DNA of 11,153 bases from Sedimentisphaerales bacterium (GTDB lineage: Bacteria > Planctomycetota > Phycisphaerae > Sedimentisphaerales > SM23-30), in contig JAFGDI010000280.1 of the NCBI GenBank assembly GCA_016932145.1, positions 1 to 11,153 of the forward strand. The letters are read 5' to 3'. A program made the translations under genes and the position numbers. How positions within the stretch are numbered: position 1 is the stretch's first letter; every line of letters starts with the position of its first letter. Shown here piece after piece: positions 1-6,711 of the stretch. The notes under the pieces were generated by a model. It saw nothing but the letters and a program-made list of their open reading frames with translations, had not been told where the DNA came from and did not search any database.

Positions 1-91
1 AAACGGCACTAAGAACAGTTTCAACTCCCCCCCGTAAAACCACTGTGCTAAAGCGTTATAACTTCTTTATTTATTTTTTCCCGAATGGCTG

Positions 92-108
92 TATAATGGC
101 ATTATAAT
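92..108 (+). promoter_or_regulatory. Candidate -10 boxes upstream of the antiporter gene
   Basis: Two TATAAT hexamers lie at 92-97 and 103-108, in an AT-rich stretch about 77-93 nt before the ATG of the antiporter gene. Neither has a convincing TTGACA-like -35 at 16-18 nt, so the exact promoter is uncertain. Start sites for these boxes would fall near 104 or 115, just before or inside the palindrome at 113-128. Confidence 0.3.
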
Positions 109-112
109 GTCA

Positions 113-137
113 GGCATAAGCTTATGCCGGGCTTATG
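113..137. promoter_or_regulatory. 16-bp perfect palindrome plus an extra half-site (candidate operator)
   Basis: Bases 113-128 form a perfect 16-bp palindrome (GGCATAAG/CTTATGCC). The half-site GCTTATG at 120-126 recurs as a direct repeat at 131-137, 11 bp away or about one helical turn. The element lies just downstream of the TATAAT boxes and 57 nt before the antiporter ATG, a position that suits a repressor operator. It could instead fold as an mRNA hairpin without a loop-forming spacer, or be a chance palindrome. No regulator can be named. Confidence 0.35.
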
Positions 138-184
138 ACTATTGAAGATAATATCTGAGCGGCCGCAGAGCCAGAGAGAATAAA

Positions 185-1132
185 ATGGAACAGTTATTTT
201 TGTATTTTTCTATCATACTGGTAAGTTGCATCGCCCTGGGTCAGGGGGCCAACTGGCTGGTAGATTCGGCCGCCCGTCTGGCCCGCAAATACGGCATATC
301 CGACCTGGTGATCGGTCTGACCATAGTAGCCTTTGGTACCTCAGCCCCTGAATTTGCCGTTACCATAGCCGGTGCCATCTCCGGCAGTGATAATGTCTCT
401 GTTGCCAATGTCGTGGGCTCTAACATATTCAATATAGGCTTCATTCTGGGCTGCTGTGCCTTATTGTCGCCGCTGGCGGTAAGCCCCACGCTCATAAAAC
501 GAGACGGCCTGATCTTGCTGGCCATTACTGCGGTGTCAGCCTTCATGCTCCGCGACCTGAGCCTGACCCGGGTAGAAGGCATTGTATTGTTTGCCACCCT
601 GCTGGGTTATCTCTCCTGGCTTATAGTCAAAAAAGACACTACTCTGGTAGAAGATGATGAGATACCGCAAAAGCCTGCCCGAACAAGCGATTGGTTCTTG
701 CTGGTATTTGCCTTAATAACCATAGTGGCCGGCGGAAACGCCCTGGTCTTTGGTGCTGTTGAACTGGCCCGCTATTTTGGCATGAGCGAGTGGGTAATTG
801 GCATGACCGTTGTTGCCGCCGGGACTTCAATGCCGGAAATGGTGGTATCAATCGCTGCGGTCATAAAGAAAAATCACGGCATATCGATAGGAAATCTTAT
901 CGGCAGTAATCTCTTCAACACTCTGGGCGTGCTGGGTGTTGCCGTAATGATCAGCCCCATGGCTGTAGATAAAGCAGCCTATATTACCGCCGGCCTGCTC
1001 GTACCACTTACCGCTCTGGTAGTATTTTGCATGTGGACACACCGCAGAATAGGACGCATCGAAGGCTTGCTCATACTCATCTCCGGCATAGCAATAATGA
1101 CCTGGAACATACTGGCCTCAGCCCCGAAATAA
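185..1132 (+). CDS. Calcium/sodium antiporter (CaCA family, YrbG-like)
   Basis: Inner-membrane cation exchanger expected to swap Ca2+ against Na+ or H+. The 315-residue protein has the internal duplication of the CaCA superfamily. The first alpha repeat has GTSAPE at residues 51-56 and GSNIFN at 78-83. The second has GTSMPE at 213-218 and GSNLFN at 240-245. The acidic residues E56 and E218 in these repeats are the ion-binding positions in NCX-type exchangers. About ten hydrophobic segments are split by a hydrophilic loop at about 148-168, as usual for the family, and the length matches YrbG-type proteins. The ATG at 185 follows a weak purine-rich site (GAGAGAA). It is the only plus-strand gene, stands alone and converges on the FapA gene. 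Family assignment is firm; the exact ion is inferred. Confidence 0.93.
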   Translation: MEQLFLYFSIILVSCIALGQGANWLVDSAARLARKYGISDLVIGLTIVAFGTSAPEFAVTIAGAISGSDNVSVANVVGSNIFNIGFILGCCALLSPLAVSPTLIKRDGLILLAITAVSAFMLRDLSLTRVEGIVLFATLLGYLSWLIVKKDTTLVEDDEIPQKPARTSDWFLLVFALITIVAGGNALVFGAVELARYFGMSEWVIGMTVVAAGTSMPEMVVSIAAVIKKNHGISIGNLIGSNLFNTLGVLGVAVMISPMAVDKAAYITAGLLVPLTALVVFCMWTHRRIGRIEGLLILISGIAIMTWNILASAPK

Positions 1133-1179
1133 AGCAAATTGTAACCGTTCACACCAGCTCGTGATGGCTTGCCAGGTAG

Positions 1180-1198
1180 CACAACCGTCTCGGTTGTG
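1180..1198. other. 8-bp hairpin in the convergent intergenic gap
   Basis: CACAACCG at 1180-1187 and CGGTTGTG at 1191-1198 form a perfect 8-bp stem around a TCT loop. It lies 48 nt after the antiporter stop codon. No T run follows on either strand, so it is not a classical intrinsic terminator. It may stabilise the 3' end of the antiporter mRNA or be part of a dispersed repeat. Confidence 0.35.
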
Positions 1199-1258
1199 AT
1201 TCAATTCATTCAATAACAATAAATCCACCCTACACTACTTTGCATACCAATCAGGGAC

Positions 1259-1284
1259 AAAAAAACGGTGCCTGGCACCTTTTT
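1259..1284. terminator. Short GC palindrome between A and T runs (possible bidirectional terminator or REP-like repeat)
   Basis: The palindrome GGTGCC-T-GGCACC occupies 1267-1279. Seven A's precede it at 1259-1265 and five T's follow at 1280-1284. Either strand would therefore give a GC-rich stem followed by U's, which suits a terminator shared by the converging antiporter and FapA genes. The stem is short (5-6 bp). Similar GGTGCC/GGCACC palindromes are, from memory, dispersed repeats in several bacterial genomes, so a REP-like element is an alternative. Confidence 0.45.
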
Positions 1285-1310
1285 ACTTAAAGCATTTACT
1301 TACAACGACT

Positions 1311-1336
1311 TATATATTAGTTATTTTTAATATATA
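1311..1336. repeat. AT-only inverted repeat in the convergent gap
   Basis: TATATATTA at 1311-1319 is repeated inverted as TAATATATA at 1328-1336, with an 8-nt spacer. The stem is perfect but wholly A-T, so it is weak as an RNA hairpin. The 1133-1424 gap otherwise holds the hairpin at 1180-1198 and the palindrome at 1267-1279; no gene is apparent in it. Confidence 0.3.
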
Positions 1337-1424
1337 CACCCAGAATACACCCTTTTATTGTCTTTATGAGGGTAAGGCAAGGGTTTGGTGTTATCTGTTT
1401 TAGAGTAGTTTATGGGCCTGTGTG

Positions 1425-3422
1425 TCAAAGTGGGTCGATAACTACTTCGTTTTCCTTTAATCTGGCAGAGATGCCACTGAAGCGGGTAGTTATATCAATT
1501 TCAGCCAGACCGATAGCCAGAGTAGTACGCGGAATAACATGTCGTTCAACCTGCAAACGCAGATTAGCCATATTATGAGCCAAAGCCTTATCTTCTACCT
1601 TCTTTATCTGCTGCTGATATTGGTCTATCTGCACGAGCATCTTCTTGATCTGGGCAAGTTTACTGGTTATAACTTCCCTTTGCTCAACTGACATATTCTT
1701 AAGTCGCTTAACGGCATCAGGGCTGCTCAGGTCAAAGCCTACCGACCGCTGCATACGCACGACCTCGGTATTCAGGCCAGAAATAATATTGCGGCAGACA
1801 AGCAGCTTATTATAGAGATAAGCATCGACACCACAGCAAACCCTGGTCGGCTCTGAACCGCTGCCCACTGAATGAAGGAAGACCGAACCCAATACGCTTA
1901 TATTACCACCAATAACCGCTCCTCGTTCTTTACCGCTGGCCCCCTGCCCCTGCACAATAAGCTGCCCCCGGCAGGTCACCTCTGATTCCATAACATAGCG
2001 ATATACCATCAAATTACCCAGTACCCGCACAACCGCGCCATGAATATAGCCGATCTCGGCATTACCAGTGACATAAACATTGCTCTTTTTACCAAACACC
2101 CCTTTATGTACTACCAGTTGCCGGCAGTTCACCCGACCGCCATTTTCCACACTGCCCTCAATGATAACTGAATTTTCAGATTCAACTGCATAGCCGCTGA
2201 GTATATTACCTTTGACGACAACCGAACTGGCTCCTTTTTTAATACTGCCGGTTTCCGGACCGACATTACCCGAGATAATAACCGTATCAGTTACCCGCAC
2301 AGAGTTCTTTTCAAAAAAGACGCAGCCGTCCATAGTTGACCGCAACAATTTCCTACCGCCAGACTCATCAACATCAACGCATTCGGCAACCTCCATTACC
2401 GGCTCTTCCAACACTTCGCATTCGATAACATTGCCAACAACATCAACGCCGGCTTCACCTTGTACGGGGCGAATGATCTCTACCAGCCCCTGCCCCTGCT
2501 GCACCATGCAATAGCGGGTATAATCACCATAGTCAACCTGCTGAGCATCGATATCTAACGGACGGCCATTAAGATTGACCAGATATTCGATTCGACCTGG
2601 TTCGCCCGGCACAACATCTCTGCCCCGCGCCACGACCAGCTCCAGAAAATCCTCGTCGCTATTATAAAACTCTTGCGTACGGGCCAATACCTCTTCCAGC
2701 GACATCTCCTGACATTGAGGCAATACGACCAGAGCATATAAACGACTGACCTCTTTCGCTACCGCATCGACCATAGCTTTATCTTTAAGAGGCACCAGCC
2801 GCAACCAAATAAGCATCTTATCTTCTGATACGACAAAAGGTGACACCAGATGCATTATATCACTGTCATCTAAGGTTAAAAAGCCTGGCGAATCAGATAT
2901 ATAACGAAAGCCGGTCGGGGTCTTATCATTTACTACATTCTTACCGACACCCAGACCGAAAGGCAGAGCTTTTTTGGTTATTCGCTGGCCAAATATATTT
3001 TCTGCATCTGCATGTAATACTTCATAGAGCAACTTGCCCGTCTCACACCAGCAGGCCGGGGTCGGCTCGGCCTCCGGGTCACCTGAGAGCAGCCTGTAAA
3101 CCATACGGGCATTTTTTATCTCTTCGGTCAACTTACGGGTATCAATGCCATTTTCATAGTTAAAGAACCGGAACTCATGTTCCAGGCGGGCAATGGCCGC
3201 GACAACATCAGTTACCGCCTGCTGAGTCACAGTGGCTCGCTCGATAGCCGAGGCAATGGCATCTTTATCAATATGGGCAACGACATTGTCAACGCGCAGC
3301 GCCGCCAATACCAGGTCCATATCGGTTGATACACCACCGGCATTTTCTGCTGCGAGTAAGGGCAAAACCGCCTTACTGCCATCAGCCGAAACAACCACAT
3401 TTATACTCGTTGCCGAACTCAT
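1425..3422 (-). CDS. FapA family (DUF342) polymer-like beta-helix protein
   Basis: Cytoplasmic 665-residue protein of the FapA/DUF342 family. Residues 33-60 resemble the N-terminal motif in which a short helix leads into VVxxID. The FapA N-terminal core is at about 258-335, with VARG, VPGEPGRIEYL, a VDYGDY segment and a closing GEAGVDVVGNVI. A right-handed beta-helix of Gly/Val-rich short repeats follows at about 345-545. A charged coiled coil at about 575-625 and a basic-acidic tail end the protein. The first 250 residues form a longer N-terminal extension than the core needs. It is the last gene of the signalling operon. Its ATG overlaps the stop of the preceding response regulator (ATGA, 3419-3422), with AGGA just upstream, implying translational coupling. 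In Vibrio vulnificus a FapA protein affects polar flagellation; whether that applies here is unknown, since no flagellar gene is in view. Confidence 0.88.
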   Translation of the reverse strand: MSSATSINVVVSADGSKAVLPLLAAENAGGVSTDMDLVLAALRVDNVVAHIDKDAIASAIERATVTQQAVTDVVAAIARLEHEFRFFNYENGIDTRKLTEEIKNARMVYRLLSGDPEAEPTPACWCETGKLLYEVLHADAENIFGQRITKKALPFGLGVGKNVVNDKTPTGFRYISDSPGFLTLDDSDIMHLVSPFVVSEDKMLIWLRLVPLKDKAMVDAVAKEVSRLYALVVLPQCQEMSLEEVLARTQEFYNSDEDFLELVVARGRDVVPGEPGRIEYLVNLNGRPLDIDAQQVDYGDYTRYCMVQQGQGLVEIIRPVQGEAGVDVVGNVIECEVLEEPVMEVAECVDVDESGGRKLLRSTMDGCVFFEKNSVRVTDTVIISGNVGPETGSIKKGASSVVVKGNILSGYAVESENSVIIEGSVENGGRVNCRQLVVHKGVFGKKSNVYVTGNAEIGYIHGAVVRVLGNLMVYRYVMESEVTCRGQLIVQGQGASGKERGAVIGGNISVLGSVFLHSVGSGSEPTRVCCGVDAYLYNKLLVCRNIISGLNTEVVRMQRSVGFDLSSPDAVKRLKNMSVEQREVITSKLAQIKKMLVQIDQYQQQIKKVEDKALAHNMANLRLQVERHVIPRTTLAIGLAEIDITTRFSGISARLKENEVVIDPL

Positions 3423-4339
3423 TCTATTTCCTGTAGTACCTTCTCTATATTACTGATCATTGCCGGGGTATTAACTTTCATTACATTATGCAGCATAGCT
3501 ATCGATGTTATCGCCATATACGATTCATAATCCTGTCCAACATCTTCCAACGACACCGTATTATTCCTTACGCACAAAGCACCCAGCACCAGATCATTAT
3601 TCAGAACCGGTATTAATATCTGATTGTTATCCACTATTAGCTGCTTGTCTTGCTGCACCTGAGCTACCATGTCAGCACACTGACAGACATCCATACTGAC
3701 AGTGCCAAAGCGATTATAACAGGTTCCTTCAGCAGCCGAGAAGAGACTGACATCGGCCGTACCAAACAGCTCTTCATATAAGGGCATAACCTGACCGCAA
3801 AAGCTCTCCAGGTCGCAGCCTTCCATAAGACAGGTCATAAGCATAAGTTCATTTTGTATATGCTCTGTGCGGCGATCTACCATATCTTCGAGCTTATTAC
3901 TCCATTTGACTAGCTGCTGATTTTTGATCTCTAATGCTGTCAGCAGGCTTTCACGCTCAGCCCGCACATCATACAGACCCATAGCGTTATCGATCGCTAC
4001 GCGTACATCTTCCGGCTGCCAGGGCTTGGTCAGATATCGCCAGACATGACCATGATTGATCGCGTCCATTACCAGGTCGATATCAGCATAGCCAGACAAT
4101 ACCATCTTGATAGAATCAGGAGATAAATGCTGGGCACGAGAAAGAAACTCTATGCCGTTCATGCCGGGCATATTAATATCAGATAGGATCACTGCTACCT
4201 TATAACCAGAGAGCAAATCCAGGGCATGCTCACCGCTTTCGGCTGTCAATAAGCCATAACCCTCCTTACGCAAGGCACGCTCCAATGCCTTGAGTACGCT
4301 TAACTCATCGTCAACTATCAATACCTTTCGTTCCATCAT
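3419..4339 (-). CDS. Response regulator: receiver plus coiled coil plus GAF-like domain
   Basis: 306-residue cytoplasmic two-component response regulator. The receiver (about 4-120) has the acidic pair D10/D11, phospho-acceptor D54 (SDINMPG), S82 in the switch position and K105 in a YLTKPW motif typical of RpfG-class receivers. RpfG proteins carry an HD-GYP phosphodiesterase after this receiver; here there is none. A coiled coil (about 127-165) leads to a degenerate GAF-like domain (about 170-285) with several Cys residues. No DNA-binding or enzymatic output domain is seen. It starts 15 nt after the previous response regulator and overlaps fapA by 4 nt. A GGGAG site precedes two adjacent ATG codons; the first is used here, but the second (4336) is equally possible. 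FapA is its most likely downstream partner by gene order, which is inference. Confidence 0.88.
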   Translation of the reverse strand: MMERKVLIVDDELSVLKALERALRKEGYGLLTAESGEHALDLLSGYKVAVILSDINMPGMNGIEFLSRAQHLSPDSIKMVLSGYADIDLVMDAINHGHVWRYLTKPWQPEDVRVAIDNAMGLYDVRAERESLLTALEIKNQQLVKWSNKLEDMVDRRTEHIQNELMLMTCLMEGCDLESFCGQVMPLYEELFGTADVSLFSAAEGTCYNRFGTVSMDVCQCADMVAQVQQDKQLIVDNNQILIPVLNNDLVLGALCVRNNTVSLEDVGQDYESYMAITSIAMLHNVMKVNTPAMISNIEKVLQEIE

Positions 4340-4354
4340 TTACTCTCCCACATA

Positions 4355-5170
4355 TTATGCTACCTGACCTGTATATCTTATCACTATTAATTGTCCATTT
4401 ATCCGACTACGCATTAAGGGTATGAACTCAAATTCATACTGACCTCGCCGCAAATTAAATCTTCGACTTGCACGCAAACGCATATCTCGCGATTCCGCTG
4501 CCAGGCGAGAAACTTCAACTCCAAACACTTTTTCCAGATGACTGCCTGGCTCAAAATCCACCAGTTCTTCCATTGAGGTGCGGGCATGCTCATTACACAG
4601 CAAAATCTCACCTTTCATATTAACACCTAACATTGACACCGGCATATACTCCAGCATCTCCTGAGTGTATTCCAGGATTATATTTCGCTGCTCTACCTTA
4701 TTTTCCAGTAAGTCTTTCTGACTCTTGAGCTCTACTGTTCGGGCATGAGCTTTTCTTATAAGGTTCCGATTGTCAAGCAGCACCTCACTATGACGCAGGC
4801 ATTGATTTACCGCATCTTTCAGATCGGAAACTTCCCAGGGCTTGGGTATAAAACGATATACCTCTCCCTGATTGATAGAATCAACTATCATATCGGCATT
4901 GGCATAACCCGATATTATCGCACGGACAGTATCAGGGCTTATTTCTCGCACTTTTTGCAGAAATTCGGTTCCTGGCATGTCCGGCATACGCTGGTCGGCT
5001 ATTACCACATTAATCTCATTTTCTTTCACCAGCTCCAGAGCACCCAGAGCATTATCGCAGGTCATAACCTCATAAGGCTCACGACGGAGTGTACGCTGCA
5101 AGGTCGATAATATGGAACGCTCATCATCGACAAAGAGTACTTTTCTCAGCTCTTTTTCTTCTCGGGACAT
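4355..5170 (-). CDS. Response regulator: receiver plus coiled coil plus PAS-like domain
   Basis: 271-residue response regulator, numbered from the ATG at 5170. The receiver (about 8-125) has D15/D16, phospho-acceptor D59 (ADQRMP), S87 and K110 in a YRFIPKPW motif like that of its downstream neighbour. A coiled coil (about 130-165) precedes a PAS-like domain (about 168-268: MPVSMLGVN, then GEILLCNEHA). There is no DNA-binding, GGDEF, EAL or HD-GYP output domain. An in-frame GTG at 5179 would add MNR, but it lies inside the AAGGTG ribosome-binding site at 5177-5182, which is ideally spaced for the ATG at 5170. The ATG is therefore preferred. The gene begins 1 nt after the stop of the kinase-like gene, so the two are probably translationally coupled. 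The PAS tail may make it a sensor-integrating or phosphate-shuttle protein rather than a direct effector. Confidence 0.88.
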   Translation of the reverse strand: MSREEKELRKVLFVDDERSILSTLQRTLRREPYEVMTCDNALGALELVKENEINVVIADQRMPDMPGTEFLQKVREISPDTVRAIISGYANADMIVDSINQGEVYRFIPKPWEVSDLKDAVNQCLRHSEVLLDNRNLIRKAHARTVELKSQKDLLENKVEQRNIILEYTQEMLEYMPVSMLGVNMKGEILLCNEHARTSMEELVDFEPGSHLEKVFGVEVSRLAAESRDMRLRASRRFNLRRGQYEFEFIPLMRSRINGQLIVIRYTGQVA

Positions 5171-5171
5171 T

Positions 5172-6704
5172 CTATTCACCTTGCGACACTTCCGCTGGAA
5201 TTCCTGATTTCAGCCGGGAAACTACCGGCAGCTTTATGGTAAATACCGTACCTTTACCTAACTGACTATCTACCTGTATCTGTCCGTTCATACTGCGTAT
5301 TATACTCTGTGCCACTGGCAGGCCCAGACCACGCCAACGCTCTGAACTATTCACAGAATAGAACGGATCAAATATATGAGCCAACTCTTCCGCACTCATA
5401 CCACAGCCATTATCCTGGATCAGGACATTGATTATACCACTTTTTTCCCAGACTGCAATCTCGACCAGACCGCCAACCTCAACTGCATGTACCGCATTAT
5501 GCAATACATTCATTAAGACCTGGTTTACCTCACCTGGATAGCAGACTATATCAGAGACAACCTCGTAATCTTCATGAACCGTACACTTACTGCTTATCTC
5601 TCGCTGCATGATCTGCAAAACTGACTTTACACCATCAACCACATTATAGAGAACCGGCTCACCATCTCCCAGACTGACAAACGCCTGCATATCCGTTATT
5701 ATGCCATTAGCTTTTACTACCGATTCGGTGCATTCACTTATTATCTCTTCGGCATTTTCAATTGCGTCGGCAAAGCCTGTACGCTCTTGCAACATGCGTA
5801 ATTTGCCCGTAAGTTCCGGTATATGCTCTGGCTGGGCCTGGGCTATCTCATCTGACAACTTAACGACCTGGTTAACAACCTCAGAATATTCATTCAAGAG
5901 GGCCAGCCCTTTCTGTATCTTAGTCAGGGGCTCACCTATCTCACTGGCCACGCCGCCGGCTAGTTCGCCCAGCGATTCCAGACGATTACGCTGATATAAC
6001 TTACTTTCTATCTCACGAGTCTTTTGCACTTTATCAAGCTGGGCATAGACATCGGACACTGGCCTGATAATCGACACCTTGACAATAAAGACATTTATCA
6101 ACAGCACAAAAATAATCACCAGCAGGGAAACTGCTATTAGAACCATATTAACCTGACGGGTACTATTCACTACACTGCCCAGTTCTTTGTGAAGTAAACT
6201 GCTGAGATGCTCAGACATAACCGTAATGCGTTTGAGCAATTTATCACTATTATCGCTCAGCTCCGGCGTCAGACGCTGAGCCTCAAGCACCTTGTCGGGG
6301 TCACTACTTGCCAGCATACCATATACATACTCAGCTGCAATGGCAAACTGGGAATAATCGTCATAGACCCGGGCTATATTCTGCTTGGCCTCGGGCGTAA
6401 GATATGTATCGGCCAGCATTTGTTCAAACCGACGGCCTATTTCCGTACGCAACTTACCCGCCTGCTCTAATATGCTCCTATCACCAAAAACAACCGCATC
6501 CTGATACATACTCAGCTGCTTCTGATATACTGCCAGACATGAATCACCAGCTCTGGCCAGCGGAATAAGATTATTTGACACCGCTGCGATCCTTCGGGCA
6601 TTATAATGCGCAAAGATATGACTGGCAACATGATTCACCACAATACTGATCATCAGTAAGCCTAATATCAGCCATATCTTTGTTTTTATCTTCCCTTGAA
6701 ACAT
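5172..6704 (-). CDS. Membrane histidine-kinase-like protein lacking the phospho-acceptor His (putative pseudokinase)
   Basis: 510-residue inner-membrane protein. TM1 is at about 9-30, a helical periplasmic sensor at about 31-184 (four-helix-bundle type by look) and TM2 at about 186-210, then a short linker. The DHp-like segment reads LESLGELAGGVASEIGEPL (242-260). The usual HEINNPL is replaced, so the phospho-acceptor His is S254, while E255 is kept. In the ATPase domain the N box keeps N403 and G1 keeps DNGCG (431-435). The G2 box is damaged: GKGTGLGL of its neighbour is RWRGLGLP (457-463). Sequence shared with the preceding kinase (CYPGE-NQV, IFDPF) shows they are paralogues. The ATG follows GAGGA and lies 7 nt after the previous stop. 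It probably cannot autophosphorylate on His and may act as a sensor, scaffold or phosphatase-like partner of the intact kinase. Sequence loss is seen; function is inferred. Confidence 0.9.
   Translation of the reverse strand: MFQGKIKTKIWLILGLLMISIVVNHVASHIFAHYNARRIAAVSNNLIPLARAGDSCLAVYQKQLSMYQDAVVFGDRSILEQAGKLRTEIGRRFEQMLADTYLTPEAKQNIARVYDDYSQFAIAAEYVYGMLASSDPDKVLEAQRLTPELSDNSDKLLKRITVMSEHLSSLLHKELGSVVNSTRQVNMVLIAVSLLVIIFVLLINVFIVKVSIIRPVSDVYAQLDKVQKTREIESKLYQRNRLESLGELAGGVASEIGEPLTKIQKGLALLNEYSEVVNQVVKLSDEIAQAQPEHIPELTGKLRMLQERTGFADAIENAEEIISECTESVVKANGIITDMQAFVSLGDGEPVLYNVVDGVKSVLQIMQREISSKCTVHEDYEVVSDIVCYPGEVNQVLMNVLHNAVHAVEVGGLVEIAVWEKSGIINVLIQDNGCGMSAEELAHIFDPFYSVNSSERWRGLGLPVAQSIIRSMNGQIQVDSQLGKGTVFTIKLPVVSRLKSGIPAEVSQGE
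5177..5182 (-). promoter_or_regulatory. Ribosome-binding site that decides the start of the PAS response regulator
   Basis: On the minus strand AAGGTG sits 6 nt before the ATG at 5170. The competing GTG start (5179-5177) is part of this same site, which argues against it. The site lies within the last codons of the upstream kinase-like gene. Confidence 0.7.
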
Positions 6705-6711
6705 TACTTCC

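Noticed and set aside
241..1182. Minus-strand ORFs opposite the antiporter
   Set aside because: Shadow frames of a gene with clear CaCA motifs; no ribosome site or family resemblance.
1311..1336. AT-only inverted repeat as terminator of the FapA gene
   Set aside because: The stem has no G-C pair and no following T run on the relevant strand; the palindrome at 1267-1279 is a better candidate.
1366..3456. Plus-strand ORFs opposite the FapA gene (for example 2212-2514 and 2840-3163)
   Set aside because: They lie antisense to a well-supported gene, have low-complexity or odd compositions and no recognisable domain.
4745..5110. 121-codon plus-strand ORF opposite the first response regulator
   Set aside because: Antisense to a receiver domain with all its key residues; no domain of its own.
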